From the NCBI GenBank assembly GCA_040414495.1, contig JBEDUI010000223.1, positions 1 through 64,000 of the forward strand: a stretch of DNA of 64,000 nucleotides, given 5' to 3'. The stretch is from DATAVB01 sp040414495 (GTDB taxonomy: Bacteria > Actinomycetota > Actinomycetes > Mycobacteriales > QHCD01). Position numbers and translations under genes: made by a program. The notes under the pieces were generated by a model. It did not search any database. It saw nothing but the letters and a program-made list of their open reading frames with translations, and was not told the origin of the DNA. Positions 53,326 to 61,306 of this stretch are shown in pieces (within the stretch, counting starts at the first letter, position 1; each line of letters opens with the position of its first letter).

Positions 53326-53814
53326 TCAGATTGCCTGTACAGCAGAACTTTCCAGGTAGCGGGCCAGCTTGTCGATCTCCTGCGCCATTCCGGCCCGGGT
53401 GGCATGCAGACCCCATTCCAGCGAGCCATAGGTCCATCCGACCTGACGCAGGGTCAACTCGGTGCCGTGCTCCAACTCGATCAGCGTAATCGTGACAATT
53501 GATTCCTCGGGCACGCGGCTATCTTCCCACCGATATACCAGTCGACTCGGCTCGACGACCTCGATGTAGACACCCGTGGCCGGCGTCTCCTCGCCGCTCT
53601 CGTCGTGAATCATCGTCCACCGAAACCGCCCGCCCGGCCGGACATCCATGTCGATTGTGGACAGTGGCACGCTGAATCCATCGCAGCCAGCCCAACGGGC
53701 GAATTGGTCGGGGCATGTCCACGCCTGCCACACCAATTCGCGGGGTGCGTCGAACACTCGGGTGAGGGTGATAGCTCGCTCAGTCAGGTTGCTTTCTACG
53801 TGCGTTTTTGCCAT
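53326..53814 (-). CDS. SRPBCC/AHSA1-domain protein
   Basis: A 162-aa START-like protein of the AHSA1 (Hsp90-activator-like) group. LTRVFDAPRELVWQAWTCPDQFARWAG is the hallmark first helix/strand, followed by MDVRPGGRFRWTMIHDESGEE and GTELTLRQVGW. Such proteins bind hydrophobic small molecules in a deep cavity. The gene overlaps the ArsR-type regulator by 35 bp, a very common pairing in which the regulator controls the SRPBCC gene. Confidence 0.92.
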   Translation of the reverse strand: MAKTHVESNLTERAITLTRVFDAPRELVWQAWTCPDQFARWAGCDGFSVPLSTIDMDVRPGGRFRWTMIHDESGEETPATGVYIEVVEPSRLVYRWEDSRVPEESIVTITLIELEHGTELTLRQVGWTYGSLEWGLHATRAGMAQEIDKLARYLESSAVQAI

Positions 53815-54148
53815 GCCCTTTCTCCTTCTGCGTTGTGCTGAGATGCTTGTCGAGCCGGTCGAAGCCGCTCTCCCAGTAGCTGCGGTATTGCTCGACCCAG
53901 GCTGCTATTTCCGCCAGCGGTCGGCCGTTGAGCTGGCAGTACCGCCGCTGCGCATCGCGTCGCTGCTGGACCAGACCAGCCTGTTGCAGCACTTTCAGGT
54001 GCCGCGAAATCGCCGGTAGCGACATGTCGAACGGCTCGGCCAACTCGGTCACGGTCAACTCACCAGCCGCCAGCCGATCAACGATCGCCCGGCGCGTCGG
54101 ATCCGCCAACGCGTTCAACGTTGCTGCCAACTGATCGACCGGACTCAC
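53780..54148 (-). CDS. ArsR-family winged-helix regulator
   Basis: A 122-aa repressor. The HTH reads ALADPTRRAIVDRLAAGELTVTELAEPFDMSLPAISRHLKVLQQAGLVQQRRDAQRRYCQLNG. No metal-binding cysteine pair (ELCVCDL type) is present, so it belongs to the non-metal SdpR/YczG-like branch associated with SRPBCC proteins. GTG 54148 is used. A perfect palindrome lies 15 bp upstream and is the likely autoregulatory operator. Confidence 0.93.
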   Translation of the reverse strand: MSPVDQLAATLNALADPTRRAIVDRLAAGELTVTELAEPFDMSLPAISRHLKVLQQAGLVQQRRDAQRRYCQLNGRPLAEIAAWVEQYRSYWESGFDRLDKHLSTTQKEKGHGKNARRKQPD

Positions 54149-54162
54149 CTACTTAACCTATG

Positions 54163-54174
54163 CGTTAATTAACG
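54163..54174. promoter_or_regulatory. Candidate ArsR operator, 12-bp palindrome
   Basis: CGTTAATTAACG is a perfect palindrome in an AT-rich patch 15 bp before the ArsR start. A second GTTAAC palindrome is at 54180-54185. Spacing and position fit autorepression. Confidence 0.6.
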
Positions 54175-54185
54175 ACCATGTTAAC

Positions 54186-54661
54186 GTAGGCTTCTGCCGA
54201 GGAGATGTCAATCCAAGATCGGCGGACGAACGATCGGGCTGCGGTACGAGCGTTGCATCGACTCATAGCCCAAACAAACCGAAGTGTCCCTGGTCATCGG
54301 ACAGGATCGGGTTCGTCGAGCGCCGCCAGCGTGTCCGAACGTGATACGCGCAGCAACCTGCTGCTCGAATCGGATCTCTTCCGGCAGCTCGACCGCGGCA
54401 GTGCTCGGCACCGTTTACAACTGTCGCCGATCACCTGTTCGCCGTGAATGATCGGCCATCCGCTGACCCTAATCTCAGCCGGTCATTCGCCTGGCCTGGA
54501 TCAGACACCCATGGCCACAAGCGCCGGCGGCAGCGCGAACAGTCATATCGCGCACCCTCGACGCGGCAGCGAGCGCCACCAATTAAGAACGCCCCCGCGC
54601 TCGGGCTGTGATCCTATCGGGACAGTGCTATCTGGAGCGTCGCGATCCGTAAGCTGGTCAC
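54186..54661. other. Intergenic region without recognisable genes
   Basis: The stretch between the ArsR operator and the flavoprotein has short open frames on both strands but none with codon pattern, ribosome site or recognisable motif. No strong hairpin or promoter was seen; TGCTATCT near 54627 is a possible extended -10. Confidence 0.4.
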
Positions 54662-55819
54662 ATGCCGTCCAGCCACGCTGAAGCCACCACCTACGACGTT
54701 GTTGTTGTCGGCGCCGGCCCGGCCGGCAGTAGCGCCGCTCTGGCCGCCGCGAAATCGGGCGCTACGACATTACTGGTGGACCGTGCCATATTTCCCCGCT
54801 ATAAGACGTGCGGCGGCGGATTGATCGGCGCGACGCTGAATTCGCTGCCCTCGGGATTGACAGTCCCTGTGCAGCAGGAGATTTACGCCGCAACTTTCAG
54901 CCTGATCGGACAGAAGGTAAAGACCAAGCGTTCTGGCGAACGTATTCTTTCTCTGGTCAACCGCACCGATTTCGATCAGGCACTTTTGACCCAGGCGCAG
55001 AACGAAGGCGCTACCGTCCGACTTGGCACCACCGTTCTGGGAATTTCGGAGCAGTCGGACGTTGTCCGCCTCCGAACGGATCAGGGCGAATTAACGGCCA
55101 GGTACGTCATCGGTGCCGATGGCAGCGCGAGTCGTATCGGCCGCCATGTCGGGGTGATTCTGGGCGCGATTGATCTCGGACTCGAGGTGGAAGTCGAGGC
55201 CGGGGAGGCACGTGAGCGATGGGATGGTCGAATTCACCTGGACTGGGGCCCGCTTCCGGGTTCTTACGCCTGGGTCTTCCCGAAGGGCGAAATCCTGACC
55301 GTGGGCGTTATCGCGCAAAAAGGACGCGCGCCGCAGACATCAGCGTACCTGGAGGAATTCCTCCGACAGCAGGGCTTACAGGATCACAAGGTCGTCAATT
55401 CCTCGGGCCATCTGACCCGCTGGCGTACGCCCGATTCCCCTCTTGGCAAAGGACGGGTGCTGGTCTGTGGTGACGCCGCGGGATTGTTGGAGCCCTGGAC
55501 GCGGGAAGGAATCTCGTTCGCCGTTCGATCCGGAACACTGGCCGGAAGATGCGCGGGAGAACCGAACACTATCCCGCCGGACGTTCTTGGCCGCTATGTC
55601 GCACAACTCGGCGAAGCCCTGCTGCCCGAGATGGACGCCGGGCGGCTATTCCTGAGAGCGTTCGAGCGTCATCCGGCGATAATGCATTTCTTGCTGATGA
55701 CCGGGCCGTTCGGCTGGAGACTGTTCCGAGGATTCACCCGCGGCGAAACCTCACTCGAACGGATCCTACGCGACCGGCGCGCCCGAATCGCTGTCAGCTA
55801 TCTGGCCGGGAAAGCTTAG
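54662..55819 (+). CDS. Geranylgeranyl-reductase-family FAD oxidoreductase
   Basis: A 385-aa flavoprotein. The FAD motif VVVVGAGPAGSSAALAAAKSGATTLLVDRAIFPRYKTCGGGL is diagnostic of the geranylgeranyl reductase group, followed by VIGADGSASRIGRHVG (second FAD contact) and VLVCGDAAGLLEPWTREGISFAVRSG. These enzymes reduce isoprenoid chains or modify polyketides. No isoprenoid genes are adjacent; the odorant operon is 24 kb away. No ribosome site precedes ATG 54662, so it may be leaderless. It overlaps the next gene tail-to-tail by 4 bp. Confidence 0.88.
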   Translation: MPSSHAEATTYDVVVVGAGPAGSSAALAAAKSGATTLLVDRAIFPRYKTCGGGLIGATLNSLPSGLTVPVQQEIYAATFSLIGQKVKTKRSGERILSLVNRTDFDQALLTQAQNEGATVRLGTTVLGISEQSDVVRLRTDQGELTARYVIGADGSASRIGRHVGVILGAIDLGLEVEVEAGEARERWDGRIHLDWGPLPGSYAWVFPKGEILTVGVIAQKGRAPQTSAYLEEFLRQQGLQDHKVVNSSGHLTRWRTPDSPLGKGRVLVCGDAAGLLEPWTREGISFAVRSGTLAGRCAGEPNTIPPDVLGRYVAQLGEALLPEMDAGRLFLRAFERHPAIMHFLLMTGPFGWRLFRGFTRGETSLERILRDRRARIAVSYLAGKA

Positions 55820-56199
55820 ACGATCGGTTCAGCGAGAGCGGCCCGCGAGGAAGGCGCCTCGAAAGGGTCCGCAAAGAACTGGGTCTCATGCGTTACGAAA
55901 CCGTCGCTGAATTCCATGATGCTCACCGAATAGCTAGGCACGCCGTCGTACGTGATCACGCACTCGCTCACCCAAAGGTCGGCCCCGCCGAGGAGCCGAA
56001 CGACGGTGAAATGCCGTTCGGCCGGATGCCCGCCACGTTGGGCCTGGATATTTGACCGACTTCGGAAGCGCTCGCCTGATTGGGGATAGTCCAGAATCGC
56101 ATCCGGAGCGTAGATCGCGTGCTCCGTGACAATATCGCCGCGCTCGGAAGCGTTCCAGTGCTGCTCTATCCGGGCTCGGGTCCGCGCGTCGGGGTCCAT
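55816..56199 (-). CDS. SnoaL-like (NTF2-fold) protein
   Basis: A 127-aa small alpha/beta-cone protein: ARIEQHWNASERGDIVTEHAIYAPDAILDYPQSGERFRSRSNIQAQRGGHPA followed by four strands ending FVTHETQFFADPFEAP. ATG 56199 (AGGTGA upstream) is chosen over a longer frame to 56352. The NTF2 fold covers cyclases, isomerases and binding proteins, so no reaction is assigned. Confidence 0.82.
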   Translation of the reverse strand: MDPDARTRARIEQHWNASERGDIVTEHAIYAPDAILDYPQSGERFRSRSNIQAQRGGHPAERHFTVVRLLGGADLWVSECVITYDGVPSYSVSIMEFSDGFVTHETQFFADPFEAPSSRAALAEPIV

Positions 56200-56368
56200 G
56201 GCATGTTCACCTGCGTTCGTTAGCGGCCGGACTCTCGCACGTTGCAAGAGTACCCACCACTTCTTTGTTTTCCGCGGCCCTCGCATTGTCCAAGCGATGC
56301 CAGAAGCGACCCCGGACATAAGCCGCTCTCGATCGCCGGGCATGCCTGACATCGTTGCCTTTGCGTAA

Positions 56369-56398
56369 TTGACTTGCCTTGGGCAACGGTTGTAGCCA
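56369..56398 (+). promoter_or_regulatory. Possible promoter of the phosphotransferase gene
   Basis: TTGACT at 56369-56374 and TAGCCA at 56393-56398 are 18 nt apart. Transcription would start near 56405, so the mRNA would be almost leaderless, which fits the absence of a ribosome site before GTG 56411. Confidence 0.4.
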
Positions 56399-56410
56399 AG
56401 CTGTCAAGCC

Positions 56411-57298
56411 GTGACAGAAGACGGACGGGGCGGCATCGACGTCGCATTGGTCAAACGGCTGATCGCCGCGCAATTTCCACAGTGGACTGACCTGCCGGTC
56501 CGGCCGGTGAAGGTCGACGGTTGGGACAACCGCACGTACCACCTGGGCGACGACATGTCGGTACGGCTACCCAGCGCCAAGTGGTACGCCGCCGCCGTCG
56601 AGAAGGAACAGCGCTGGCTGCCGGTCCTGGCGCCGCAACTGCCGCTGCCGGTTCCAGCGCCAATTGCGCAGGGCCAACCCGGCCTCGGATATCCGTACCA
56701 CTGGAGCATCAACCGCTGGTTGCCCGGCGAGACAGCGGCCCACGATCGTATTTCCGATGTGAACGAGTTCGCGACGAACCTAGCCGATTTCCTCATAACA
56801 CTGCGTAAGATCGATTCCAACGGCGGCCCGATCGCAGGCGAACACAGCTTCTATAGGGGCGCCTCGCCTGCGCACTACGACAGCGAGACCCGCGCAGCGG
56901 TGGCCTCGCTCGGCGACCGGATCGACGGCGCCCGGGCGCTCAAGGTCTGGGAGGCCGCGCTCGCGGCTCCGTACAATGGCCCGCCAGTGTGGTTTCACGG
57001 CGATGTCGCGTACGGGAATCTCCTGGTCGAAAACGGTCGGCTGTCGGCGGTCATTGATTTCGGTACGAGTGGGGTCGGCGATCCGGCGTGCGATCTTGCC
57101 ATCACCTGGACGTTCTTCCGCGGTGAGAGCCGGGAGACGTTCCGCCGGGCGATTGCGGTTGATGACGGTATGTGGGCTCGTGGCCGTGGTTGGACGATCT
57201 GGAAATCGCTGATCGTACTGGCCGATCAGATCGACACCGATCCAGAAGGCGCCGCCGAGAATCGGCGCATCATCGACGACCTGATCGCCGAACTCTAA
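56411..57298 (+). CDS. Aminoglycoside phosphotransferase-family kinase
   Basis: A 295-aa APH-fold protein. WDNRTYHLGDDMSVRLPSAKWYAAAVEKEQRWLPVL is the N-lobe pattern, and the catalytic loop WFHGDVAYGNLLVENGRLSAVIDFGTSGVGDPACDLA is intact (D and N of HGDxxxxN, metal aspartate in IDF). The motif DPACDLAITW is typical of macrolide- or hygromycin-type kinase relatives found widely in soil actinomycetes. Substrate and any resistance function are not established. The start is GTG 56411. Confidence 0.88.
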   Translation: MTEDGRGGIDVALVKRLIAAQFPQWTDLPVRPVKVDGWDNRTYHLGDDMSVRLPSAKWYAAAVEKEQRWLPVLAPQLPLPVPAPIAQGQPGLGYPYHWSINRWLPGETAAHDRISDVNEFATNLADFLITLRKIDSNGGPIAGEHSFYRGASPAHYDSETRAAVASLGDRIDGARALKVWEAALAAPYNGPPVWFHGDVAYGNLLVENGRLSAVIDFGTSGVGDPACDLAITWTFFRGESRETFRRAIAVDDGMWARGRGWTIWKSLIVLADQIDTDPEGAAENRRIIDDLIAEL

Positions 57299-57331
57299 GT
57301 CGCAGGCTCGCTGGAACTTCAAAGAGGATTG

Positions 57332-57712
57332 TCATCCGGTCGACGGGTAGAGCTGTGCGAGGCAGAACTCGTTGGCCTCTGGGTCGGCCATGACCCGGAC
57401 TGTCCCTTCGGGATAGTCGTGCCGTTCGTTCCCATAACTCCCGCCAAGCCGTTGCACGGTCGCAATGGCCGCGTCGATGTCGGTGGTCGTCAGGTCAACG
57501 TGGACGCGGTTCTTGCCCAGCTTCGGCTCGGCGACGGGCTGGAAGTTGAGCACTGGTCCGCCCGCCGTCAACGGCCCGAGCCGACGCCAGCCGGGCAGCG
57601 GCTCGCGCAGTGGCGCGCCGAGCAACGCGGACCAGAACCCGGCAACCAGCGCGACGTCCCGACAGTCGATCGTGATCTCGGCCAGCTCAATACCTACTGA
57701 ATTATCGGCCAT
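57332..57712 (-). CDS. VOC/glyoxalase-fold protein
   Basis: A 126-aa protein of two beta-alpha-beta-beta-beta repeats: ELAEITIDCRDVALVAGFWSALLGAPLRE, NRVHVDLTTTDIDAAIATVQRLGG and TVRVMADPEANEFCLAQL. ATG 57712 is chosen as the usual family start; ATG 57721 would add three residues. It belongs to the broad glyoxalase/bleomycin-resistance-like superfamily and resembles the many small paralogues of unknown function in actinomycetes. Confidence 0.88.
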   Translation of the reverse strand: MADNSVGIELAEITIDCRDVALVAGFWSALLGAPLREPLPGWRRLGPLTAGGPVLNFQPVAEPKLGKNRVHVDLTTTDIDAAIATVQRLGGSYGNERHDYPEGTVRVMADPEANEFCLAQLYPSTG

Positions 57713-57804
57713 GGCATACATTGAACCGCCCGGATCTGAACCGATCGTGTCCGGGGTGCGTCCAACGGCTCCCGTCCGTCCTTCACAGCCGAGGAATCGC
57801 TCCT

Positions 57805-60042
57805 ATGAGCAACGACGACCTGCCCCAAGACCACGAGAATCCAGCCGATCTCGATGCCTGGCTTGGGGCATTGTCCATTGTGTTCGATCTGCTTGAGGAC
57901 CTCCTTCCCGACGATGTCAGGCTGGACCATTCCGCCGAATCGTTGCCGGTATTCGAAGAGGTCGTAGCGAGCGGCGCTTATCCCGACGCCGATCCCCATA
58001 TTGACGACGCACTCGCGGCCTACCTTGGTCAGACCCTGCGGCGGGTTGGCGGCGGTCGCTGGACCTGGGACCAGACCAGTCACCAGCCGCTTGTCCATGC
58101 CGACGAAGTGCTCGGCCTGCCACCGGTCGCACCGGTGGAGCTTCTTGATAAAGCCAACGGCACGACGTTCCTCGCGCTTTACGAGACCTGGGAACGCGCG
58201 GCGCGTGCGTACGCCGCGGCGCATCCGGGCTGGGAGCCGCACTCGGAATACACGCCGGGTCTGGATATCCCTCCGCCACCGGCCTCGGACACCGAACGGA
58301 TGGAACGCTGGCTGGCCGAACAGGAACGGGCGTTTCCCGACTGGATCGCTCGATTTGGTGGCCAGGATATCTGGGATTTCTCCCCGGCCAGCCTTGATGG
58401 ATTGGCCAACGCGATATTCCGGACGATTCCATCCGAAGATGGATTCAATGATCCGCAGAACGCCGAATTCGTCGACGGCGCCACCTGGTATTACGGAGAA
58501 GTACTCCTGCGCAACGCGCCCTCACGATGGGAGTATCAACCGTATTTCGATCTGTACGGCGTGACGCGCGACTGCGACGACTGGTACATAATGCCGCGAG
58601 CGCACCTGTCGGGCCTGCTCCAGCAGGGACATCCGTTGGAATTCTTCGACTTGTGTACGGCGTGGACAGATCCCGACGCGTCAGGTCGCGCGCCGACCGA
58701 GTGGATCTGGACCGGCACGACCTGGTGGGACTCAACCGATTCGTGGACCGCGTCCGTCGCCGGGCATATCAGGGGCCTGCTGCCGCTGACACTTCCGGCC
58801 GAGATCATCTTGGACACCTCGCTGGAATCGGTACGCCGGCTCGAGCAGATCGTGCTGCAGCACGTCGACGACGAGGAATTCGATCTCGACGTGGCGGCGT
58901 ATCTCGGTGAATCGCTACTGCGAACATCCGGTGGCCGTTGGGCCTGGAACCGGGAGCCGATCGCCAAGTGCGAGCACACCGGAATCGACGACGTACCGCT
59001 GATCCAGCTCATTCAGTTGGCCCGAAAATGGCGGGACGGCAAGACGTTCGCCCGCGTCTACGGGGCGTGGCGCAAAGCCGCGGCCGAACGCCGGTCGAGC
59101 GATGCGGCATGGCAGCCGGCGAAACCGCCCACTCCCGGTCTGGATCCGGCTCCCGCGCCAACGGTTCTGGAGCGGTGGGCGGCCCAGCAGGAGAAGGCTT
59201 TTGAGAGCTGGATCGCCGATTACGGAGCGGGCCGGGACTGGGATTTCTCGTACGAGTCGTTGCAGGCGCTCGGCGCGATCGTTTTGGCTCAGACACCAAC
59301 CCGGGAAGCGCTGGTGCATTCCGACAACAGCGCTTTTACCGCACCCGTGGTGTGGTATTACGGCGAGACATTACGTCGCTGTAAGCCAAGCCAATGGAAT
59401 TATCAGCCGTGTACGACGGGAGAATACGACGTACCGTTGCGCGGCCTCGGGATTCTCAAACTAGACGACGAGGATTATTACCCGCTCAGCGTGTACTTGC
59501 TCCAAGAAATCGAATTGGCGCTGGACCGTAGCGACGCCGACCGGCTCGCCTGGGTCTATGGCCACTGGGCCGTGGCACGGCAAGCCGATCGGGCCAAAAA
59601 GGCATTCGACCGGCGCGGGCGCAAGAAAAGTCGGCGCAAACAGCCTGACACCGAGTACTTGGCGCAATGGTTGTCGCGACGCGAACGCGAATTCCCGGCC
59701 TGGGTCGCCCGCCACGGCGCCGGCCAGGAATGGGATTTCACGGTCGAGTCGATCGAGGCGTTGGAACGGGCGGTAGTCGGGGTAGACCCGCAGGACCTGG
59801 TCGAAAACCCGGACCACGCTGGGTTTCTCGATGGCGCCATCTGGTATTACGGCGAGACGTGCCTGCGGGTCAAGGGCCCGACGTACGCGTGGAAGTATGA
59901 TCGCCAGATCAGTCCGGATTGCTATGTGCAGGGCCCGCAGCCGGTCAACATCATCGAGCCGATCAACGAGCTGGAAATCATGTACCAGTCGTACGAACGG
60001 GAATCGACGCGCAGCCGGTTGAACAGGTGGTCGCTGAGTTAG
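57805..60042 (+). CDS. Unknown five-module repeat protein
   Basis: A 745-aa cytoplasmic-looking protein that I do not recognise. It consists of five copies of one module of about 70-80 residues, roughly at 17-90, 166-245, 318-383, 455-535 and 617-700. Copies 2, 4 and 5 share W-x(6-9)-FPxWIARxGxGxxWDFSxESL and end with WYYGE-x-LLR-x-W-x-Y (WYYGE at 228, 517 and 680). Copies 1 and 3 are a shorter variant with AAYLGE/Q-x-LLR-x-GGRWxW. Proline-rich linkers (near 151-160 and 441-452) separate repeats. ATG 57805 has GAGGA upstream. No signal or membrane segment is present. Repetition suggests a scaffold or ligand-binding protein. Confidence 0.75.
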   Translation: MSNDDLPQDHENPADLDAWLGALSIVFDLLEDLLPDDVRLDHSAESLPVFEEVVASGAYPDADPHIDDALAAYLGQTLRRVGGGRWTWDQTSHQPLVHADEVLGLPPVAPVELLDKANGTTFLALYETWERAARAYAAAHPGWEPHSEYTPGLDIPPPPASDTERMERWLAEQERAFPDWIARFGGQDIWDFSPASLDGLANAIFRTIPSEDGFNDPQNAEFVDGATWYYGEVLLRNAPSRWEYQPYFDLYGVTRDCDDWYIMPRAHLSGLLQQGHPLEFFDLCTAWTDPDASGRAPTEWIWTGTTWWDSTDSWTASVAGHIRGLLPLTLPAEIILDTSLESVRRLEQIVLQHVDDEEFDLDVAAYLGESLLRTSGGRWAWNREPIAKCEHTGIDDVPLIQLIQLARKWRDGKTFARVYGAWRKAAAERRSSDAAWQPAKPPTPGLDPAPAPTVLERWAAQQEKAFESWIADYGAGRDWDFSYESLQALGAIVLAQTPTREALVHSDNSAFTAPVVWYYGETLRRCKPSQWNYQPCTTGEYDVPLRGLGILKLDDEDYYPLSVYLLQEIELALDRSDADRLAWVYGHWAVARQADRAKKAFDRRGRKKSRRKQPDTEYLAQWLSRREREFPAWVARHGAGQEWDFTVESIEALERAVVGVDPQDLVENPDHAGFLDGAIWYYGETCLRVKGPTYAWKYDRQISPDCYVQGPQPVNIIEPINELEIMYQSYERESTRSRLNRWSLS

Positions 60043-60062
60043 CAGGACCTGCAGCGGCGGGG

Positions 60063-60626
60063 TTAGCGGTGGCGCCGGTATTCCAGATCAACGATCCCGT
60101 TAGCGGAGGCGGTGCTGGATATCAGGTCGAGCTGGTAGGACTTGGGGAAGCCGTCGAAAAGCCGGGTGCCCTCCCCCGCGACGTACGGGTACATATTCAC
60201 CCGGAACTCGTCGATCAGGTCGAGCCGCATGAGCGATCGCCAAAGGCCGATGCCGCCCCAGACAATGATGTGGCCGTCGCCGCCCTGCCTGAGCTTGTCG
60301 ATCGCTTCGGTTGTGTCACCGGCGGCGATGGTGGTTCCGGCCCAGTCGGCCGTCTTCAGTGTCCGGGAGAAGACGACCTTGCGCCCGGCCGTCAGGAGTT
60401 CGGCGAACGGGTGGTCAGCGGTCGCCGTCATGGCCTCGGAGATGCCCTCGTAAGTGGTGCGGCCCATGACGTGCGCGTAGGCGCTGCGGAGAAATTCCAG
60501 GTACGCCGGGTCGTCGGGCTCACTGTTCTCGGGCAGGCTGAAGCAGAACTTCCAGAAATCGGTGCCCTCGTCAGCGAGCAGGCCATCGAGGGAGTAATTG
60601 AACACTGTCGCTATCAGCTTCCGCAT
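60063..60626 (-). CDS. DHFR/RibD C-terminal-like reductase
   Basis: A 187-aa dihydrofolate-reductase-fold protein: MRKLIATVFNYSLDGLLADE, HVMGRTTYEG, KVVFSRTLKTADWAGTTIAAGD and IIVWGGIGLWRSLMRLDLIDEFRVNMYPYVAGEGTRLF are the standard landmarks. ATG 60626 has GGAG 7 nt upstream; a longer frame to 60719 is not supported. Such single-domain paralogues are common in actinomycetes; their substrates are mostly unknown and they are not the housekeeping folA. Confidence 0.9.
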   Translation of the reverse strand: MRKLIATVFNYSLDGLLADEGTDFWKFCFSLPENSEPDDPAYLEFLRSAYAHVMGRTTYEGISEAMTATADHPFAELLTAGRKVVFSRTLKTADWAGTTIAAGDTTEAIDKLRQGGDGHIIVWGGIGLWRSLMRLDLIDEFRVNMYPYVAGEGTRLFDGFPKSYQLDLISSTASANGIVDLEYRRHR

Positions 60627-61306
60627 GATCCAACTCCGTAGGTCTCGGGTCTGGGGCCGTGCCTGCTCAGGGAACGGTAAGTGTCCGCCTGTCCCTGCTA
60701 CTTCAGACACCACTGCCACCCGAAACTCATCGGTCCCCCAGGCGGAGGCTTCCGTGGATCACGTCGCCGCCACCTACACAGGCACGAGCAGGCCTATTTG
60801 GTTCGCTTCGGTCGGATATCGCTCGAGAATTACCCATAGCTGCCACACGTTTCGGCTAGGAACGCTCACCGCGGACCGGCTGTTACGCAGACCGCGATGT
60901 GGTCCGCTAGACCAGACAGCGGTGCACGGCAGGGTCATTCTGGCGGTACCGCCTTTCCGGACATCACGAAAATCCCTTATACAGCCGAGAATTGCTGTAT
61001 CTGATCGGCCGGGCACATTGCCGATATAGAGAGGCTGGGTAGACTCGCCGACCATGTTTGGGGCCAACCGGGAAAACAGAAAGCACGCATCCACGGTTCG
61101 GGTGGACAGCGCGAATGTCGCTGTTGGATGGGCCTTGCCGGGCCGGTCTGCTGATGGTCTGCGCGACGCTCGGTGAGCTGCGCACACATGCCAGCGAGTT
61201 GCAATTCACAACGCATGGTGGAACGGGCCGGCAAACCTGCCCGCCCGAACCGCGTTTCGTCAACGGTGAGCAATAACACTGGGATTTTGTTGGGGTCCTT
61301 CACCCG
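60627..61306. other. 680-bp intergenic region
   Basis: No coding pattern is convincing on either strand. The only structure noted is a 7-bp inverted repeat ATACAGC (60979-60985) / GCTGTAT (60994-61000) with an 8-nt spacer in an AT-richer patch, a possible operator for the divergent genes. Confidence 0.4.

Noticed and set aside
60774..61187. Minus-strand open frame in the 680-bp gap
   Set aside because: No ribosome site or recognisable sequence; treated as non-coding.
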